Below, piece by piece: positions 27,758 to 36,649 of a stretch of DNA of 64,000 nt. Made by a program: the position numbers and the translations under genes. Every line of letters begins with the position of its first letter. Position 1 is the stretch's first letter. The notes beneath the pieces are model-generated. The model was not told the origin of the DNA. It saw only the letters and a list, made by a program, of their open reading frames with translations, and did not search any database. Source of the stretch: Bacteroidota bacterium (GTDB lineage Bacteria > Bacteroidota > Bacteroidia > Sphingobacteriales > Sphingobacteriaceae); assembly GCA_026224775.1 (NCBI GenBank), contig JAMFRP010000007.1, positions 1-64,000 on the forward strand, written 5' to 3'.

Positions 27758-27949
27758 CTATTTTCTAACCTTAGTTTTTACTTTGTAACCGTTGTAATGT
27801 TTCTTTTTGTGAAAAGTGTTATGTACTTTTTGACCAAAAGTACTGGTGTGTTTTACCTTAACAGTTTTCTTTTCTACCCTGTGTTGTTGTGCGAATGATG
27901 AGAAGCCTATGGCCAACACCATCAAGATTGATAAAATTAGTTTTTTCAT
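27758..27949 (-). CDS. Small secreted basic protein
   Basis: A 63-residue protein from the ATG at 27949 (MKKLILSILMV), which begins a clear signal peptide ending at about residue 21 (FSSFAQQ). A longer start 12 codons upstream would place extra residues before the signal and is rejected. The mature part of about 42 residues is very rich in Lys, His, Val and Tyr (KVKHTSTFGQKV, KKKHYNGYKVKTKVRK). No family is recognised. It is monocistronic with its own terminator. The basic mature peptide could bind nucleic acid or acidic polysaccharide, which is speculation. Confidence 0.65.
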   Translation of the reverse strand: MKKLILSILMVLAIGFSSFAQQHRVEKKTVKVKHTSTFGQKVHNTFHKKKHYNGYKVKTKVRK

Positions 27950-28010
27950 TGGTTGAGTTTTATAAACCTTACAACTACAAAGCATTATAAAAGTTTTAAC
28001 CGCTACAATA

Positions 28011-29102
28011 TTAATTAATAAAAGCCTCCTCAGGTTCTTGTACGTAAACCGCAGGAACTACATTATTAACTAATACCGCTGCTTTAACAGGTTTTTGACA
28101 ATAAGCCAGTTTAAAATCTTTTTTAGAATCGCGGTAACTACTTACAGCACCTATCATACTTAATAGTTTAATATAACACCAGGCCAAATCAAGCTGGTAT
28201 GGCTTAAAGCCAGAACGTGCGCTTTTGGGATATAAATGGTGGTTATTATGCCATTCGCCGGCAACATAGCCCGGCCATATTTGGTTTATAGACATATCCT
28301 CGCGATTATGATCAACACCATCACGGCGTTTATCTTCGCCCTTACCATGGCCTTCGTAGTTGTAAGTACGTACACCTACAGCCCAAAAACCAGCTGCACC
28401 GAATATGGCGCATACCAGGCCGAAACCACCTATTAAGTAAAATGCTGCAAACCAAAACGCCCAGTTAAGTAATACCGCGGTAATGGTGCGAACAGGCGCA
28501 GCCAATGTACCCCATTTATTATATTTAGTATAGGAGTTTGTTTTAACACCGGTATGGCGCATTAAATTAACGCATTTGTCATAGTCTTTTTCGGACAGAC
28601 TGCGTGAAATCGGCTGGTGATTTACATCTGCTAAAAAGCAGTATAAAAAACCGCCTTGGGCGTTGTAAGGATCGCCGGGCTGGTCAGAAAGCGCATGGTG
28701 TACGTGGTGCGATACCGCGTAGATTTCTTCCGGAATAATTTTTAAAGTAAGATTTTGAGTAAAAAACCGCCAAAAATTATTTTTGAATGTATAAGCCCCA
28801 TGTGTACAGTAACGATGTAACCAAATGGTACCATGCGTACCCATTACAATCATGCTATATACAAAAGCGACAATCAATAATTTAATGGAAAAGTATTTGA
28901 ATATAAATAAAAACAGGAATGGCGCAAGGCAACATACCATAAACCAGCTCATGAACGAGAGCCAGTTTTTTTTATTTTTAAATACATTTAAACGGGAAAA
29001 GAACTCTTTGAAAATTTCACCTGGTTTAGGCTTTGAAAGCTTACCAAATTTGTCCATCCATCCATATGATGGTGGCTCCAACACACTCTCTAAGAAGGCC
29101 AT
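28011..29102 (-). CDS. Acyl-CoA / acyl-lipid delta-9-type fatty acid desaturase
   Basis: A 363-residue integral membrane protein with the three diiron histidine boxes: HRYCTH (box 1), SHHVHH (box 2) and EWHNNHH (box 3). Hydrophobic pairs lie before box 1 and between boxes 2 and 3. The family introduces a double bond in long acyl chains using O2 and an electron donor. A C-terminal tail of about 30 residues is unique. Neighbours are unrelated. The upstream region of more than 500 bases contains a palindrome that could regulate it, possibly in response to temperature or oxygen, which is only an inference. Confidence 0.93.
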   Translation of the reverse strand: MAFLESVLEPPSYGWMDKFGKLSKPKPGEIFKEFFSRLNVFKNKKNWLSFMSWFMVCCLAPFLFLFIFKYFSIKLLIVAFVYSMIVMGTHGTIWLHRYCTHGAYTFKNNFWRFFTQNLTLKIIPEEIYAVSHHVHHALSDQPGDPYNAQGGFLYCFLADVNHQPISRSLSEKDYDKCVNLMRHTGVKTNSYTKYNKWGTLAAPVRTITAVLLNWAFWFAAFYLIGGFGLVCAIFGAAGFWAVGVRTYNYEGHGKGEDKRRDGVDHNREDMSINQIWPGYVAGEWHNNHHLYPKSARSGFKPYQLDLAWCYIKLLSMIGAVSSYRDSKKDFKLAYCQKPVKAAVLVNNVVPAVYVQEPEEAFIN

Positions 29103-29664
29103 AGCACAAAAATTAATTTATAGTTTATTTAGTTAGGGACAGTGAATGAAAGGTATGTATAATATAATGAAACTAAGAATTATTCTTAGAGCCTCAGGGC
29201 ATACAGTTTATAAACTACCGGATTTTGTTTTTAATAAGAAATATTTTATCTAACATAGATAGTACCACATGGCACTATTGCCTGAATTACAGGATACACT
29301 TGGTTAGCGTTTACTTATTGAACGTTTAATGTTTAACAAAAGTGTATCAGATAAAACAATTGCACTGTTATACGTAATTGGTTGGTAATAGTTAGTTAAA
29401 AAGTGAGATAAATGCATTGCTTTAAAACGCTATCCTAACCTCTTCTTTTCCTTATCTCCCCTCCTTTCCTTATACTAGGGAAAGGTATCGCACAAGGCCC
29501 CCACTTTAATTAAATCATATGCAAAGTGCCTGGCATTTTTAAAAGCGATTTCACTTAGTTATTGATAAAGTATTTATTTATTAAAAATATGTATCGTATT
29601 ATTGCAAACCCCATAAGCTGATTAGCACAACAGTTGTTACCCAATAATATTATTTAATACTACC
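29103..29664. other. 562-base intergenic region between divergent genes
   Basis: This is AT-rich. It holds a palindrome at 29173-29189 and a degenerate C-rich repeat near 29446-29511 (CCTTTCC...GGAAAGG, then GGTATCGCACAAGGCCCCCAC). A 32-codon open stretch at 29155 lacks any supporting signal. No RNA gene was recognised. Promoters for the desaturase and for the gene at 29665 are expected here but no strong TAnnTTTG element was found close to either start. Confidence 0.5.
29173..29189. promoter_or_regulatory. Palindrome upstream of the desaturase, possible operator
   Basis: CTAAGAAT-T-ATTCTTAG: perfect 8-bp arms around a single base, about 70 bases upstream of the desaturase start. The size and symmetry fit a dimeric repressor site. 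Confidence 0.35.
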
Positions 29665-30357
29665 GTGAAGAAAGTAATACTACTTATTGTTATACATTTT
29701 TTTGTAAGCCGTGCTGTGGCTCAGGATTCCGTAATGCGAAAAAACAGGCTAACCCAATCGGTTATTGAGCAGTTTTTGGTATTGAAAAGCGATAAGGAAA
29801 TAAAACAGGGTTTATACCAGGCTATATACCGCCGCCGGGTTCCGTTGGCAAGCGGTAATTATGCTAATAATAAAAGGGTTGGTGCCTGGCATTTTTATGA
29901 TAAATATGGCCGTTTAGTACAAAACTTTAATTATGAACGGAATAGCATCACCTGGGAAATACCTGATGACACCCTTACGGCTACGCATATCGGATATGGT
30001 TTTGATAATAAAATTACAGACTCGGACCGGGTAACCAAGCCGATGAAAGCTGGTGGCATTTATTATGGTTATATCCCTTATTTGAAAATTTTCAGATTGT
30101 CTGATGATTATATGGGGACAGATCTGTCGCAGTTTACCGCTATTCTGGAAATATTGGTTAGTCCTGGTGGCAGATTAGCTGACTTTAAGGTACATATTAA
30201 ATCGCCTGTTGATGAACGGATAACTACTTTCAGCACTAACTTAATTGATGAGGATGACAGACTTTTTGTACCGGCAACTATAAACTATAAACCAGTATTG
30301 TGCCGGGTATTTGTAAAGTGCCGTATAACCGATGAGGGAGAATTGGATATTGACTAA
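29665..30357 (+). CDS. Secreted protein of unknown function with MORN-like and TonB-C-like parts
   Basis: A 230-residue protein with a GTG start, because no ATG lies upstream of the signal peptide (KKVILLIVIHFFVSRAVAQ). Residues about 58-95 (GNYANNKRVGAWHFYDKYGRLVQNFNY) match the MORN-like repeat found in many Bacteroidota proteins. The C-terminal 90 residues (LEILVSPGGRLADFKVH...LFVPATINYKPVLCRVFVKC) resemble the TonB C-terminal fold. The role is unknown. A symmetrical terminator separates it from the convergent FKBP gene. Confidence 0.7.
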   Translation: MKKVILLIVIHFFVSRAVAQDSVMRKNRLTQSVIEQFLVLKSDKEIKQGLYQAIYRRRVPLASGNYANNKRVGAWHFYDKYGRLVQNFNYERNSITWEIPDDTLTATHIGYGFDNKITDSDRVTKPMKAGGIYYGYIPYLKIFRLSDDYMGTDLSQFTAILEILVSPGGRLADFKVHIKSPVDERITTFSTNLIDEDDRLFVPATINYKPVLCRVFVKCRITDEGELDID

Positions 30358-30398
30358 TTATGGTTCAGAACGAAAAACATTCCCGTTCTAAACCATAA
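30358..30398. terminator. Hairpin between convergent genes
   Basis: TTATGGTTCAGAACG (30358-30372) pairs with 30384-30398 except for one internal mismatch, loop of 11. It lies between convergent genes and can end both transcripts. Confidence 0.65.
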
Positions 30399-30410
30399 AT
30401 AGATTCAATA

Positions 30411-30908
30411 TTAGTGGGCGTGATGGCCATCCGCACCATGCGCGTGGCCATGAGATAATTCTTCTGGCGTTGCAGGGCGAACATTCAGGATGTTGCCTTT
30501 GAAATGTAATTCCTGACCTGCCATTGGGTGGTTAAGGTCAACAATTACCGCGTCTTCAGCAACAGAAACAACCTGCCCCTGGAAACGGTTGCCATTGTTA
30601 TCCTGCAAAGGCAAAATGCTGCCAATTTCAGGCACATCAGTACCATTAAACATTTCTTTTGGAAGATTAGCTACCGCTTCATCGTCATATTCTCCGTATG
30701 CATCTTGTGCCGACAAGTGAAAATCATAGTTATCACCGGTTGACAAAGTGCTTAAATTTTCTTCGAACTTAGGCAGCATCTGGCCTGCTCCGTATAAAAA
30801 GGTTAGAGGCTGCTCCTGTGTAGCGCTCTCAACTAATGTTTCTGTGCCATTCTGATCAACATACAAATCGTAAGTTAATGAGACTACGTGTTGTGGTTCA
30901 ATTTTCAT
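30411..30908 (-). CDS. slyD: FKBP-type peptidyl-prolyl isomerase, SlyD-like, His-rich tail
   Basis: A 165-residue protein with the SlyD layout: an FKBP core (VSLTYDLYVDQNGTETLVES, PLTFLYGAGQMLPKFEENL) interrupted by the insert-in-flap chaperone domain (about residues 70-130), closing with DLNHPMAGQELHFKGNILNVRPAT. The tail SHGHAHGADGHHAH is a likely nickel or other metal-binding segment as in SlyD. It is cytoplasmic. It lies 15 bases behind the YyaL-type gene and is probably co-transcribed. Confidence 0.9.
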   Translation of the reverse strand: MKIEPQHVVSLTYDLYVDQNGTETLVESATQEQPLTFLYGAGQMLPKFEENLSTLSTGDNYDFHLSAQDAYGEYDDEAVANLPKEMFNGTDVPEIGSILPLQDNNGNRFQGQVVSVAEDAVIVDLNHPMAGQELHFKGNILNVRPATPEELSHGHAHGADGHHAH

Positions 30909-30923
30909 TCTGAATTCTATTTC

Positions 30924-32939
30924 TTATAAAAGTATTTTGGAATTAATTTGTTTTACAGCGTCGATGGAATTGTAAACGGGCAGGCTACAGGTTTTATCCT
31001 TGCAGATAAATATTTGTGTCTCGCTGGTGAATTTTTCCTGCAACAAAGGTAAACTTCCTTTTTTACCTCCCAATATTATTTTATTAGGAATGTATTTATT
31101 TTCAATTTCGATGCGTAAGGAATCATAATTTTCGCCGGTGATGGCAACTTCGTAGGTTCCAAACACTTCATCAAGCAATAACATACACCAATTTGAATAG
31201 GATGAACCATACCTGGCGATTTGAGGCATTACGTTGCGTAATAACTGCGCCGAAATTTCATGATACGCCTCATTATCAAACAATAAACCCAACTTTTTAA
31301 GATTGCGTGCCATTACGGAGTTTGACGATGGTATCACGCCATCCATAATTTCTGATTTCCGGGCGATCAGTTGCTCGTTGCTATCCCCTGTAAAATAAAA
31401 AATTCCGCTTGCCGGGTCATAAAAATGCGCGATTGCATAGTCGACAAGGCCACGGGCGTGTTCCAGCCAGTGTTCGTCAAAAGTAACCTCGTATAAAGCA
31501 ATTAAACCATCAGCTACGTTGGCATAATCATCCAAAAAAGCTATCGAATCGTTATCCACGCCTTTGTAGGTACGCGACAGGTGGCCCTCTCCATTCACCA
31601 TATAATTCACGATGAAATCGGCATTTCGCAGGGCCATGTCCAGGTAATCGTGCTCAGTAAATGCACGATAAGCATCGCACAGGCTTTTTAGCATTAATCC
31701 ATTCCATGAGGCTAATATTTTATTATCCAAACCGGGGCGAATACGCTGGCTGCGGGCATAAAAGACTTTCTTGCGTCCATCCTCAATCTTCTCCATCATC
31801 GATTCCAACGGCAGGCCGAGTTTATTAGCTAATTGAAGATCTTTTTCTTGCCTGAAGAGTACATTGGTTTGCTCCTCTTCCCAGTTGCCATCTTCAGTTA
31901 TGTGGTAGTAGATGCAGAAAAGTTCGGTATCATCGCCCAAAATCGCTTCAATCTCTGCTTTGGTGAAGGTATAAAATTTGCCTTCTACGCCTTCGCTATC
32001 GGCATCCAATGCGCTATAGAAACCGCCATCGGGTGATGAAAGTTCGCGCATGGAGAAATTGATAATCTCATCAACAACCTGTTTATATAGTTGCGAACTT
32101 TTCCAGGTAAAAGCTTCTGAATACAGGCTGATTAACTGGGCGTTATCATACAACATCTTTTCAAAATGCGGCACATGCCAGCGGCCATCAACCGAATATC
32201 GGGCAAAGCCTCCGCCTATATGATCGTATATCCCACCGAAGGCCATCTTTTTTAAAGTAAGACTAACGCTTTGGGCGATGTTGGCATCATTGGTTAAATA
32301 GGCGTATCGCATCAAGAATTGCCAATTGTTGGGCATCGGAAATTTAGGAGCCGATCCCATTCCGCCTTCCTCAGGATCAAAGTATTTCTTCCAGTTTTCT
32401 ACAATTGTTTTAAGATCATCCTGCGAATACTCTGGCTGCTCTTTTACAAAACCGATGGTTTCGAAGTTTTGGATACCCTCAGTTAATTTCACCGCGTATT
32501 CTTCCGCTTCAACAGGTTTTTGCTTGTAGAAATCAGCGAGATTGAACAGCAGTGATGCCCAATCATTTTTGCGGAAATAAGTACCTCCATAGATTGGCCG
32601 CTGATCGGGTAGACAGATACAATTTAGCGGCCACCCCCCCCTGCCGCTCATTAATTGTACAGCACTCATATAGATCTGGTCGATATCCGGGCGTTCTTCC
32701 CTATCTACCTTAATACAAACAAAATATTGGTTCATTACGGCGGCTACGCTTTCATCTTCAAAACTTTCGTGCTCCATTACATGGCACCAGTGGCAGGCAG
32801 AATAGCCAATGCTAACAATGATCAGTTTATTTTCGTCCTTAGCTTTTTGCAGTGCTTCGGTACCCCAGGGATACCAGTTTACCGGGTTATTGGCATGCTG
32901 CAATAAATATGGTGACGTAGAATTGGCGAGATGATTCAT
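30924..32939 (-). CDS. YyaL/SSP411-type thioredoxin-domain protein
   Basis: A 671-residue protein (usual family length about 650-700). The N-terminal DUF255 thioredoxin-like domain carries [18 protein letters not shown] (Cys49, Cys52). The remainder is an alpha/alpha six-hairpin barrel similar to N-acylglucosamine epimerase or glycosidase folds ([50 protein letters not shown]). The function is not established in bacteria. No signal peptide is present, so it is cytoplasmic. FKBP follows in the same operon. Confidence 0.92.
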   Translation of the reverse strand: MNHLANSTSPYLLQHANNPVNWYPWGTEALQKAKDENKLIIVSIGYSACHWCHVMEHESFEDESVAAVMNQYFVCIKVDREERPDIDQIYMSAVQLMSGRGGWPLNCICLPDQRPIYGGTYFRKNDWASLLFNLADFYKQKPVEAEEYAVKLTEGIQNFETIGFVKEQPEYSQDDLKTIVENWKKYFDPEEGGMGSAPKFPMPNNWQFLMRYAYLTNDANIAQSVSLTLKKMAFGGIYDHIGGGFARYSVDGRWHVPHFEKMLYDNAQLISLYSEAFTWKSSQLYKQVVDEIINFSMRELSSPDGGFYSALDADSEGVEGKFYTFTKAEIEAILGDDTELFCIYYHITEDGNWEEEQTNVLFRQEKDLQLANKLGLPLESMMEKIEDGRKKVFYARSQRIRPGLDNKILASWNGLMLKSLCDAYRAFTEHDYLDMALRNADFIVNYMVNGEGHLSRTYKGVDNDSIAFLDDYANVADGLIALYEVTFDEHWLEHARGLVDYAIAHFYDPASGIFYFTGDSNEQLIARKSEIMDGVIPSSNSVMARNLKKLGLLFDNEAYHEISAQLLRNVMPQIARYGSSYSNWCMLLLDEVFGTYEVAITGENYDSLRIEIENKYIPNKIILGGKKGSLPLLQEKFTSETQIFICKDKTCSLPVYNSIDAVKQINSKILL

Positions 32940-33027
32940 ATATTATTTATTGGCAGCTAAAATGCAATAATTAAACCGCTTAAATAAAAGCAATTGTAAA
33001 TAGTAAAAGTTTGAGAGGATAAAATAA

Positions 33028-33318
33028 TTAGGATACTATAGGATCTTGGCGATTATCCCAAAAGAAATCTATCTCAACATACTTGCCACGTATAGTATAA
33101 AACATTGAACAGTTTTTATGAAGAATGCATTTACGTAATTCTCCATTTTCTTTAGCTACAGGGTATATAAATGGTGAGATTGAAATAATGTCTAAAGAAC
33201 CAAATACTTTCTTTTTGAATTTGTCGACAAATTTTTCGCCCTATCTCTGGCTAAGTTGATTTACAACTGCTTCAAAGGTTTCTTCAGCTGTAACAGAGAA
33301 TTTAACCTCAAAACTCAT
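33028..33318 (-). pseudogene. RelE/ParE-family toxin, interrupted by one in-frame amber codon
   Basis: Read from the ATG at 33318 to the stop at 33028, 96 codons encode MSFEVKFSVTAEETFEAVV..., the typical start of a ParE-type toxin, and end with FFWDNRQDPIVS, the family's common C-terminal DxRQxP signature. Codon 26 (33241-33243) is TAG, where the family consensus QRWGEKF expects TGG. This is thus a single-base nonsense change in an otherwise intact frame. The start overlaps the antitoxin's stop (ATGA), as in working toxin-antitoxin operons. Sequencing error or stop-codon suppression cannot be excluded. Confidence 0.75.
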
Positions 33319-33524
33319 TTCTTTAAAAGATGCTTTTCTTTAAACTCTTGAAGAGATATCGTCTGCCCGTTTTGATGTTGTTTCCTGCTTTCTTCTATAC
33401 CTTTTAAAACATGAGCTGGTAAAATTTCAGGTTGTGGTTCAAATTGGACCTTTAAAGCCTTTAAAACAGCTTTAACAGTTTTCAATTGCTCTGCATTTTC
33501 AGGATGTACCACGATTGATTCCAT
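33315..33524 (-). CDS. Antitoxin of a ParE-type system (DUF2683-like)
   Basis: A 69-residue protein starting MESIVVHPENAEQLKTVKAVLKALKVQFE, which fits the DUF2683-type antitoxins of Bacteroidota. A conserved middle part follows (ILPAHVLKGIEESRKQHQNG) and then a Lys-rich toxin-binding tail. The start at 33524 is chosen because a -7 element lies just upstream, and the longer frame has no family match. The downstream toxin gene overlaps by 4 bases but is broken. The antitoxin itself is intact. Confidence 0.75.
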   Translation of the reverse strand: MESIVVHPENAEQLKTVKAVLKALKVQFEPQPEILPAHVLKGIEESRKQHQNGQTISLQEFKEKHLLKK

Positions 33525-33529
33525 ATATT

Positions 33530-33537
33530 CAAAAATA
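33530..33537 (-). promoter_or_regulatory. -7 element of the antitoxin gene (TATTTTTG)
   Basis: An exact TAnnTTTG on the minus strand, ending 5 bases before the antitoxin ATG, again leaving almost no 5' leader. Confidence 0.45.
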
Positions 33538-33654
33538 CAAAATTCATCTTTAAAAATTAAAATTATTATAACCCGACTGTCCTTCTGTATCAACCTTAAA
33601 ACAAACGCTTTATTAAAAAAATATTTTAGTTAATTTGCGGCTTTAATTGACCAT

Positions 33655-35622
33655 ATGCAAACTAAACTCAAACACCTGCTTAGTGCATGCGTGCTGTTCC
33701 TGACGGCTGTAAGCGCATCTGCCCAAAGCAACCCAGATTCTATTAAATATGACCACAATGATGTGTTCGGTCCGATTGTTTGGCCAACCACAAGCGGTGA
33801 TACCCGATCGGCAAGCGGACAACCCGGCCAAAACTACTGGCAAAACCGCGCTAACTATTTAATCCACGCTACTTTAGACGAAGGCAAACAGGATACGACC
33901 ATTACAGGCGATGTAACTGTTGACTATATCAATAACAGCCCTGATAAACTAGACTATTTATGGTTCCAGCTTGATCAAAATTTATTTAAACCAGACTCTC
34001 GTGGTGCGGCAGTTACCCCAATGAGCGGCGATCGTTTTGATGTACGTGGCTTTAGTCGCGGTGGTTATCATATTGAATCGGTAACGGTTACTTATAAAGG
34101 TGAAACTTATAAAGTTACCCCGGTAATTACCGATGCACGTATGCAGGTACGTTTAAATACGCCGCTTGGTGCTAAAGGCGATAAGATCAGCGTTAAAGTA
34201 AACTATAATTTTTCTATCCCCTATTATGGTGCCGACCGTATGGGCCGTAAGAAATTTAGTCAGGGTTGGGTTTATGAAATTGCCCAATGGTACCCACGCA
34301 TGTGTGTTTATGATGACGTTGAAGGATGGAACACCTTACCTTACATGGGTTTAGGCGAATTCTACTGTGATTATGGCGATTTTGATTATTACATTACCGC
34401 TCCTGCAAACATGACGGTTGTTGGATCAGGTGATTTACAAAATGGGGCGCAAGTACTAACTGCTACACAACAAAGCAGGTTAGCCGAAGCACACAACAGC
34501 GACAAAACGGTAATGCTAATTAAACCTGAAGAAGTTAATCAGCCAGCAACACATCCGCAGAAAGGTAACTTAACCTGGCACTTTAAAATGGAAAACAGTC
34601 GCGATATATCATGGGCTGCTTCAACCGCGTTTATTTGGGACGCTGCTAAAGTTAATTTCCCATCGGGACGTAAAGGAATAGCCATGTCGGCTTACCCAAT
34701 TGAGAGCTCTGGCAATGATTCATGGAGCCGTTCTACCGAATATTTGAAGAATAGCATGGAGATCTATTCAAATGCTTATTTTGAATATCCATGGAATTCT
34801 GCAACAAGCGTTTCGGGTGTTGCTTTGGGTATGGAATATCCAGGCATCATATTTTGCTTAAGCAATTTGAAAAATGGACAACTTTGGGGTGATATTACCC
34901 ATGAGATCGGGCATAACTGGTTCCCGATGATTGTGGGCACCAATGAGCGTAAATACATGTGGATGGACGAAGGCTTTAACACTTTCATTAACATCTACGC
35001 GACAGATCATTTTAATAATGGAGAGTACAAGGATACTGCTAAAATAGCACAGAAAACACTACGCATGTACCGTCGCAGTACCGATCCGTTAATGACTCCA
35101 CCAGAAGCTATCGGCCTTAATGATTACGGCCAATATTATGTTAAAACCGCATTAGGATTGGTTATGCTGCGTAACGATGTATTAGGACCTGAAAGATTTG
35201 ATTATGCTTTCCGCGAGTATATTAAACACTGGGCATTTAAACATCCGTTACCTTATGACTTCTTCAGGGCGATGAACGATGCATCGGGCGAAGACCTTAA
35301 CTGGTTCTTTAAACCATGGTTCTTCACTACCTGGAAACTTGACCAGGCTATCCAATCGGTAACTTATGTTGATAATGATCCAGCCAAAGGCTCCATTATC
35401 ACTTTAGTAAATAAAGATAAATTGGCTATGCCTGTGGAACTAAAAATAACACAAGCTAACGGTACTGTTGAAACTTTACACATGCCGGTAAATATTTGGC
35501 AACGTGGTGGTGTATGGAAGTTTAAATATCCATCAACTTCAACCATTAAAAACATGGTGCTTGATCCAAATCATGAGTTACCTGATTCGGATTTGAGCAA
35601 TAATATTTATAACAGCAAATAA
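33655..35622 (+). CDS. Secreted M1-family metallopeptidase (aminopeptidase)
   Basis: A 655-residue protein with a signal peptide (to about residue 23, VSASAQ). The gluzincin zinc site is HEIGHNWF (His416, Glu417, His420) with the third ligand Glu439 in MWMDEGFNTF, spacing typical of M1. The usual substrate-N-terminus GAMEN motif is replaced by VALGMEYPG, a variant common in bacterial family members. It removes amino acids from peptides in the periplasm or outside. It is monocistronic, followed by a hairpin terminator. Confidence 0.93.
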   Translation: MQTKLKHLLSACVLFLTAVSASAQSNPDSIKYDHNDVFGPIVWPTTSGDTRSASGQPGQNYWQNRANYLIHATLDEGKQDTTITGDVTVDYINNSPDKLDYLWFQLDQNLFKPDSRGAAVTPMSGDRFDVRGFSRGGYHIESVTVTYKGETYKVTPVITDARMQVRLNTPLGAKGDKISVKVNYNFSIPYYGADRMGRKKFSQGWVYEIAQWYPRMCVYDDVEGWNTLPYMGLGEFYCDYGDFDYYITAPANMTVVGSGDLQNGAQVLTATQQSRLAEAHNSDKTVMLIKPEEVNQPATHPQKGNLTWHFKMENSRDISWAASTAFIWDAAKVNFPSGRKGIAMSAYPIESSGNDSWSRSTEYLKNSMEIYSNAYFEYPWNSATSVSGVALGMEYPGIIFCLSNLKNGQLWGDITHEIGHNWFPMIVGTNERKYMWMDEGFNTFINIYATDHFNNGEYKDTAKIAQKTLRMYRRSTDPLMTPPEAIGLNDYGQYYVKTALGLVMLRNDVLGPERFDYAFREYIKHWAFKHPLPYDFFRAMNDASGEDLNWFFKPWFFTTWKLDQAIQSVTYVDNDPAKGSIITLVNKDKLAMPVELKITQANGTVETLHMPVNIWQRGGVWKFKYPSTSTIKNMVLDPNHELPDSDLSNNIYNSK

Positions 35623-35643
35623 TAGATTCAAGAGTTAAGAATC

Positions 35644-35680
35644 AAGAGCCAAGACATTTGTTGTCTTGGCTCTTTTTTAT
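35644..35680 (+). terminator. Intrinsic terminator of the M1 peptidase gene
   Basis: AAGAGCCAAGACA (35644-35656) pairs perfectly with 35662-35674, followed by TTTTTT. Flanking bases 35626-35735 repeat the same words (GATTCAAGA, AATCAAGAGCC and their complements), so the terminator is part of a larger mosaic of direct and inverted repeats. Confidence 0.85.
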
Positions 35681-35769
35681 TTTTAGTTAATTTTTTCTTC
35701 AAATCTTGATTCCTGGTTCTTGATTCTTGGCTCTATTCCACTATATTAGCCTATCAAATCATATAAACC

Positions 35770-36558
35770 ATGACGATCCCCATATTTCAGGCTGATGCAT
35801 TTACCAGCAAACTTTTTGGTGGAAACCCGGCTGCTGTTTGTCCCCTAAACGAATGGCTGCCTGATGAGGTAATGCAAAAGATCGCCATTGAAAACAACCT
35901 GGCCGAAACCGCTTTTTTTGTAAAGACAGAAAATGGCTATAAATTAAGATGGTTTACACCTGAATATGAGATAGATCTTTGTGGCCATGCCACGCTTGCA
36001 ACGGCACATATATTATTTACAGAACTGGCCTATGGTGAGGATGAAATTCATTTTGAAACTGTAAAAGCGGGTACATTACATGTTAAAAAAAATGGTGATA
36101 AATACACCATGGATTTTCCATCGAGGCCACCGATACCTATTGAGACACCCGTGGGTTTGTTGGAAGCGTTGAGCGATAAACAGCCTGTAGAAATATTAAG
36201 ATCGCGGGATTATTTTGTTGTTTATGAATCTGAAAATGACATTAAGGATATTTCGCCGGATTTTTTCGCTTTATCAAAAATGGATACCGTTGGTGTAATT
36301 GTTACCGCTCGGGGTAAAGATGTTGATTTTGTTTCGAGATTTTTCGCACCTGGTGCAGGTGTTCCTGAAGATCCGGTTACGGGGTCGGCACATTGTAACT
36401 TGATACCTTATTGGGCTAAAAAATTAGGTAAGGATAAATTACACGCCTATCAGCTCTCAGCCCGCAAGGGCGAACTTTGGTGCGAGTTAAAAGGCGACAG
36501 GGTTTTGATGAGCGGTAAAGCGGTTACTTATTTGAGGGGGGAGATAAGCATCCACTAG
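35770..36558 (+). CDS. PhzF family isomerase-like protein
   Basis: A 262-residue protein of usual family length. The duplicated PhzF fold shows the catalytic Glu46 in NNLAETAFFV, DLCGHATLATAH and, in the second half, GVPEDPVTGSAHCNLIPYW. PhzF enzymes isomerise by proton shift; no phenazine genes are nearby, so a general metabolic role is likely. It is cytoplasmic. It converges on an NmrA-like gene, the gap being filled by a palindromic repeat. Confidence 0.92.
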   Translation: MTIPIFQADAFTSKLFGGNPAAVCPLNEWLPDEVMQKIAIENNLAETAFFVKTENGYKLRWFTPEYEIDLCGHATLATAHILFTELAYGEDEIHFETVKAGTLHVKKNGDKYTMDFPSRPPIPIETPVGLLEALSDKQPVEILRSRDYFVVYESENDIKDISPDFFALSKMDTVGVIVTARGKDVDFVSRFFAPGAGVPEDPVTGSAHCNLIPYWAKKLGKDKLHAYQLSARKGELWCELKGDRVLMSGKAVTYLRGEISIH

Positions 36559-36560
36559 CT

Positions 36561-36646
36561 AGCCCCCTCTAAATCTCCCTCGGAAGGGGAGACTTTTAGA
36601 CATTTCATTTTAAAGTCCTCCCTTCCGGGGAGGATTTAGGTGGGGC
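36561..36646. repeat. Free copy of the C/G-rich palindromic repeat found inside smc
   Basis: The outer arms GCCCCCTCTAAATC and GATTTAGGTGGGGC are near reverse complements (12 of 14). Two inner hairpins are seen (CTCCCTCGGAAGGGGAG and CCTCCCTTCCGGGGAGG). The element fills almost the entire 91-base gap between convergent genes. Aligned in reverse complement to the smc insertion at 40351-40433 it shares a 20-base identical run (GGGAGATTTAGAGGGGGCTA) and the same inner hairpin CCTCCCCGGAAGGGAGG. Confidence 0.8.
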
Positions 36647-36649
36647 CGG

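Noticed and set aside
27647..27898. Hydrophobic open frame on the plus strand near the small basic secreted gene
   Set aside because: It runs antisense through the small gene and its terminator; the hydrophobic look comes from complementing Lys-rich codons.
29155..29253. Possible 32-residue peptide (MYNIMKLRIILRASG...)
   Set aside because: No promoter, no recognisable family and it spans the palindrome; it cannot be supported.
33028..33314. Reading the region below the antitoxin as empty intergenic DNA
   Set aside because: The reverse strand encodes a recognisable ParE-type toxin apart from one TAG codon.
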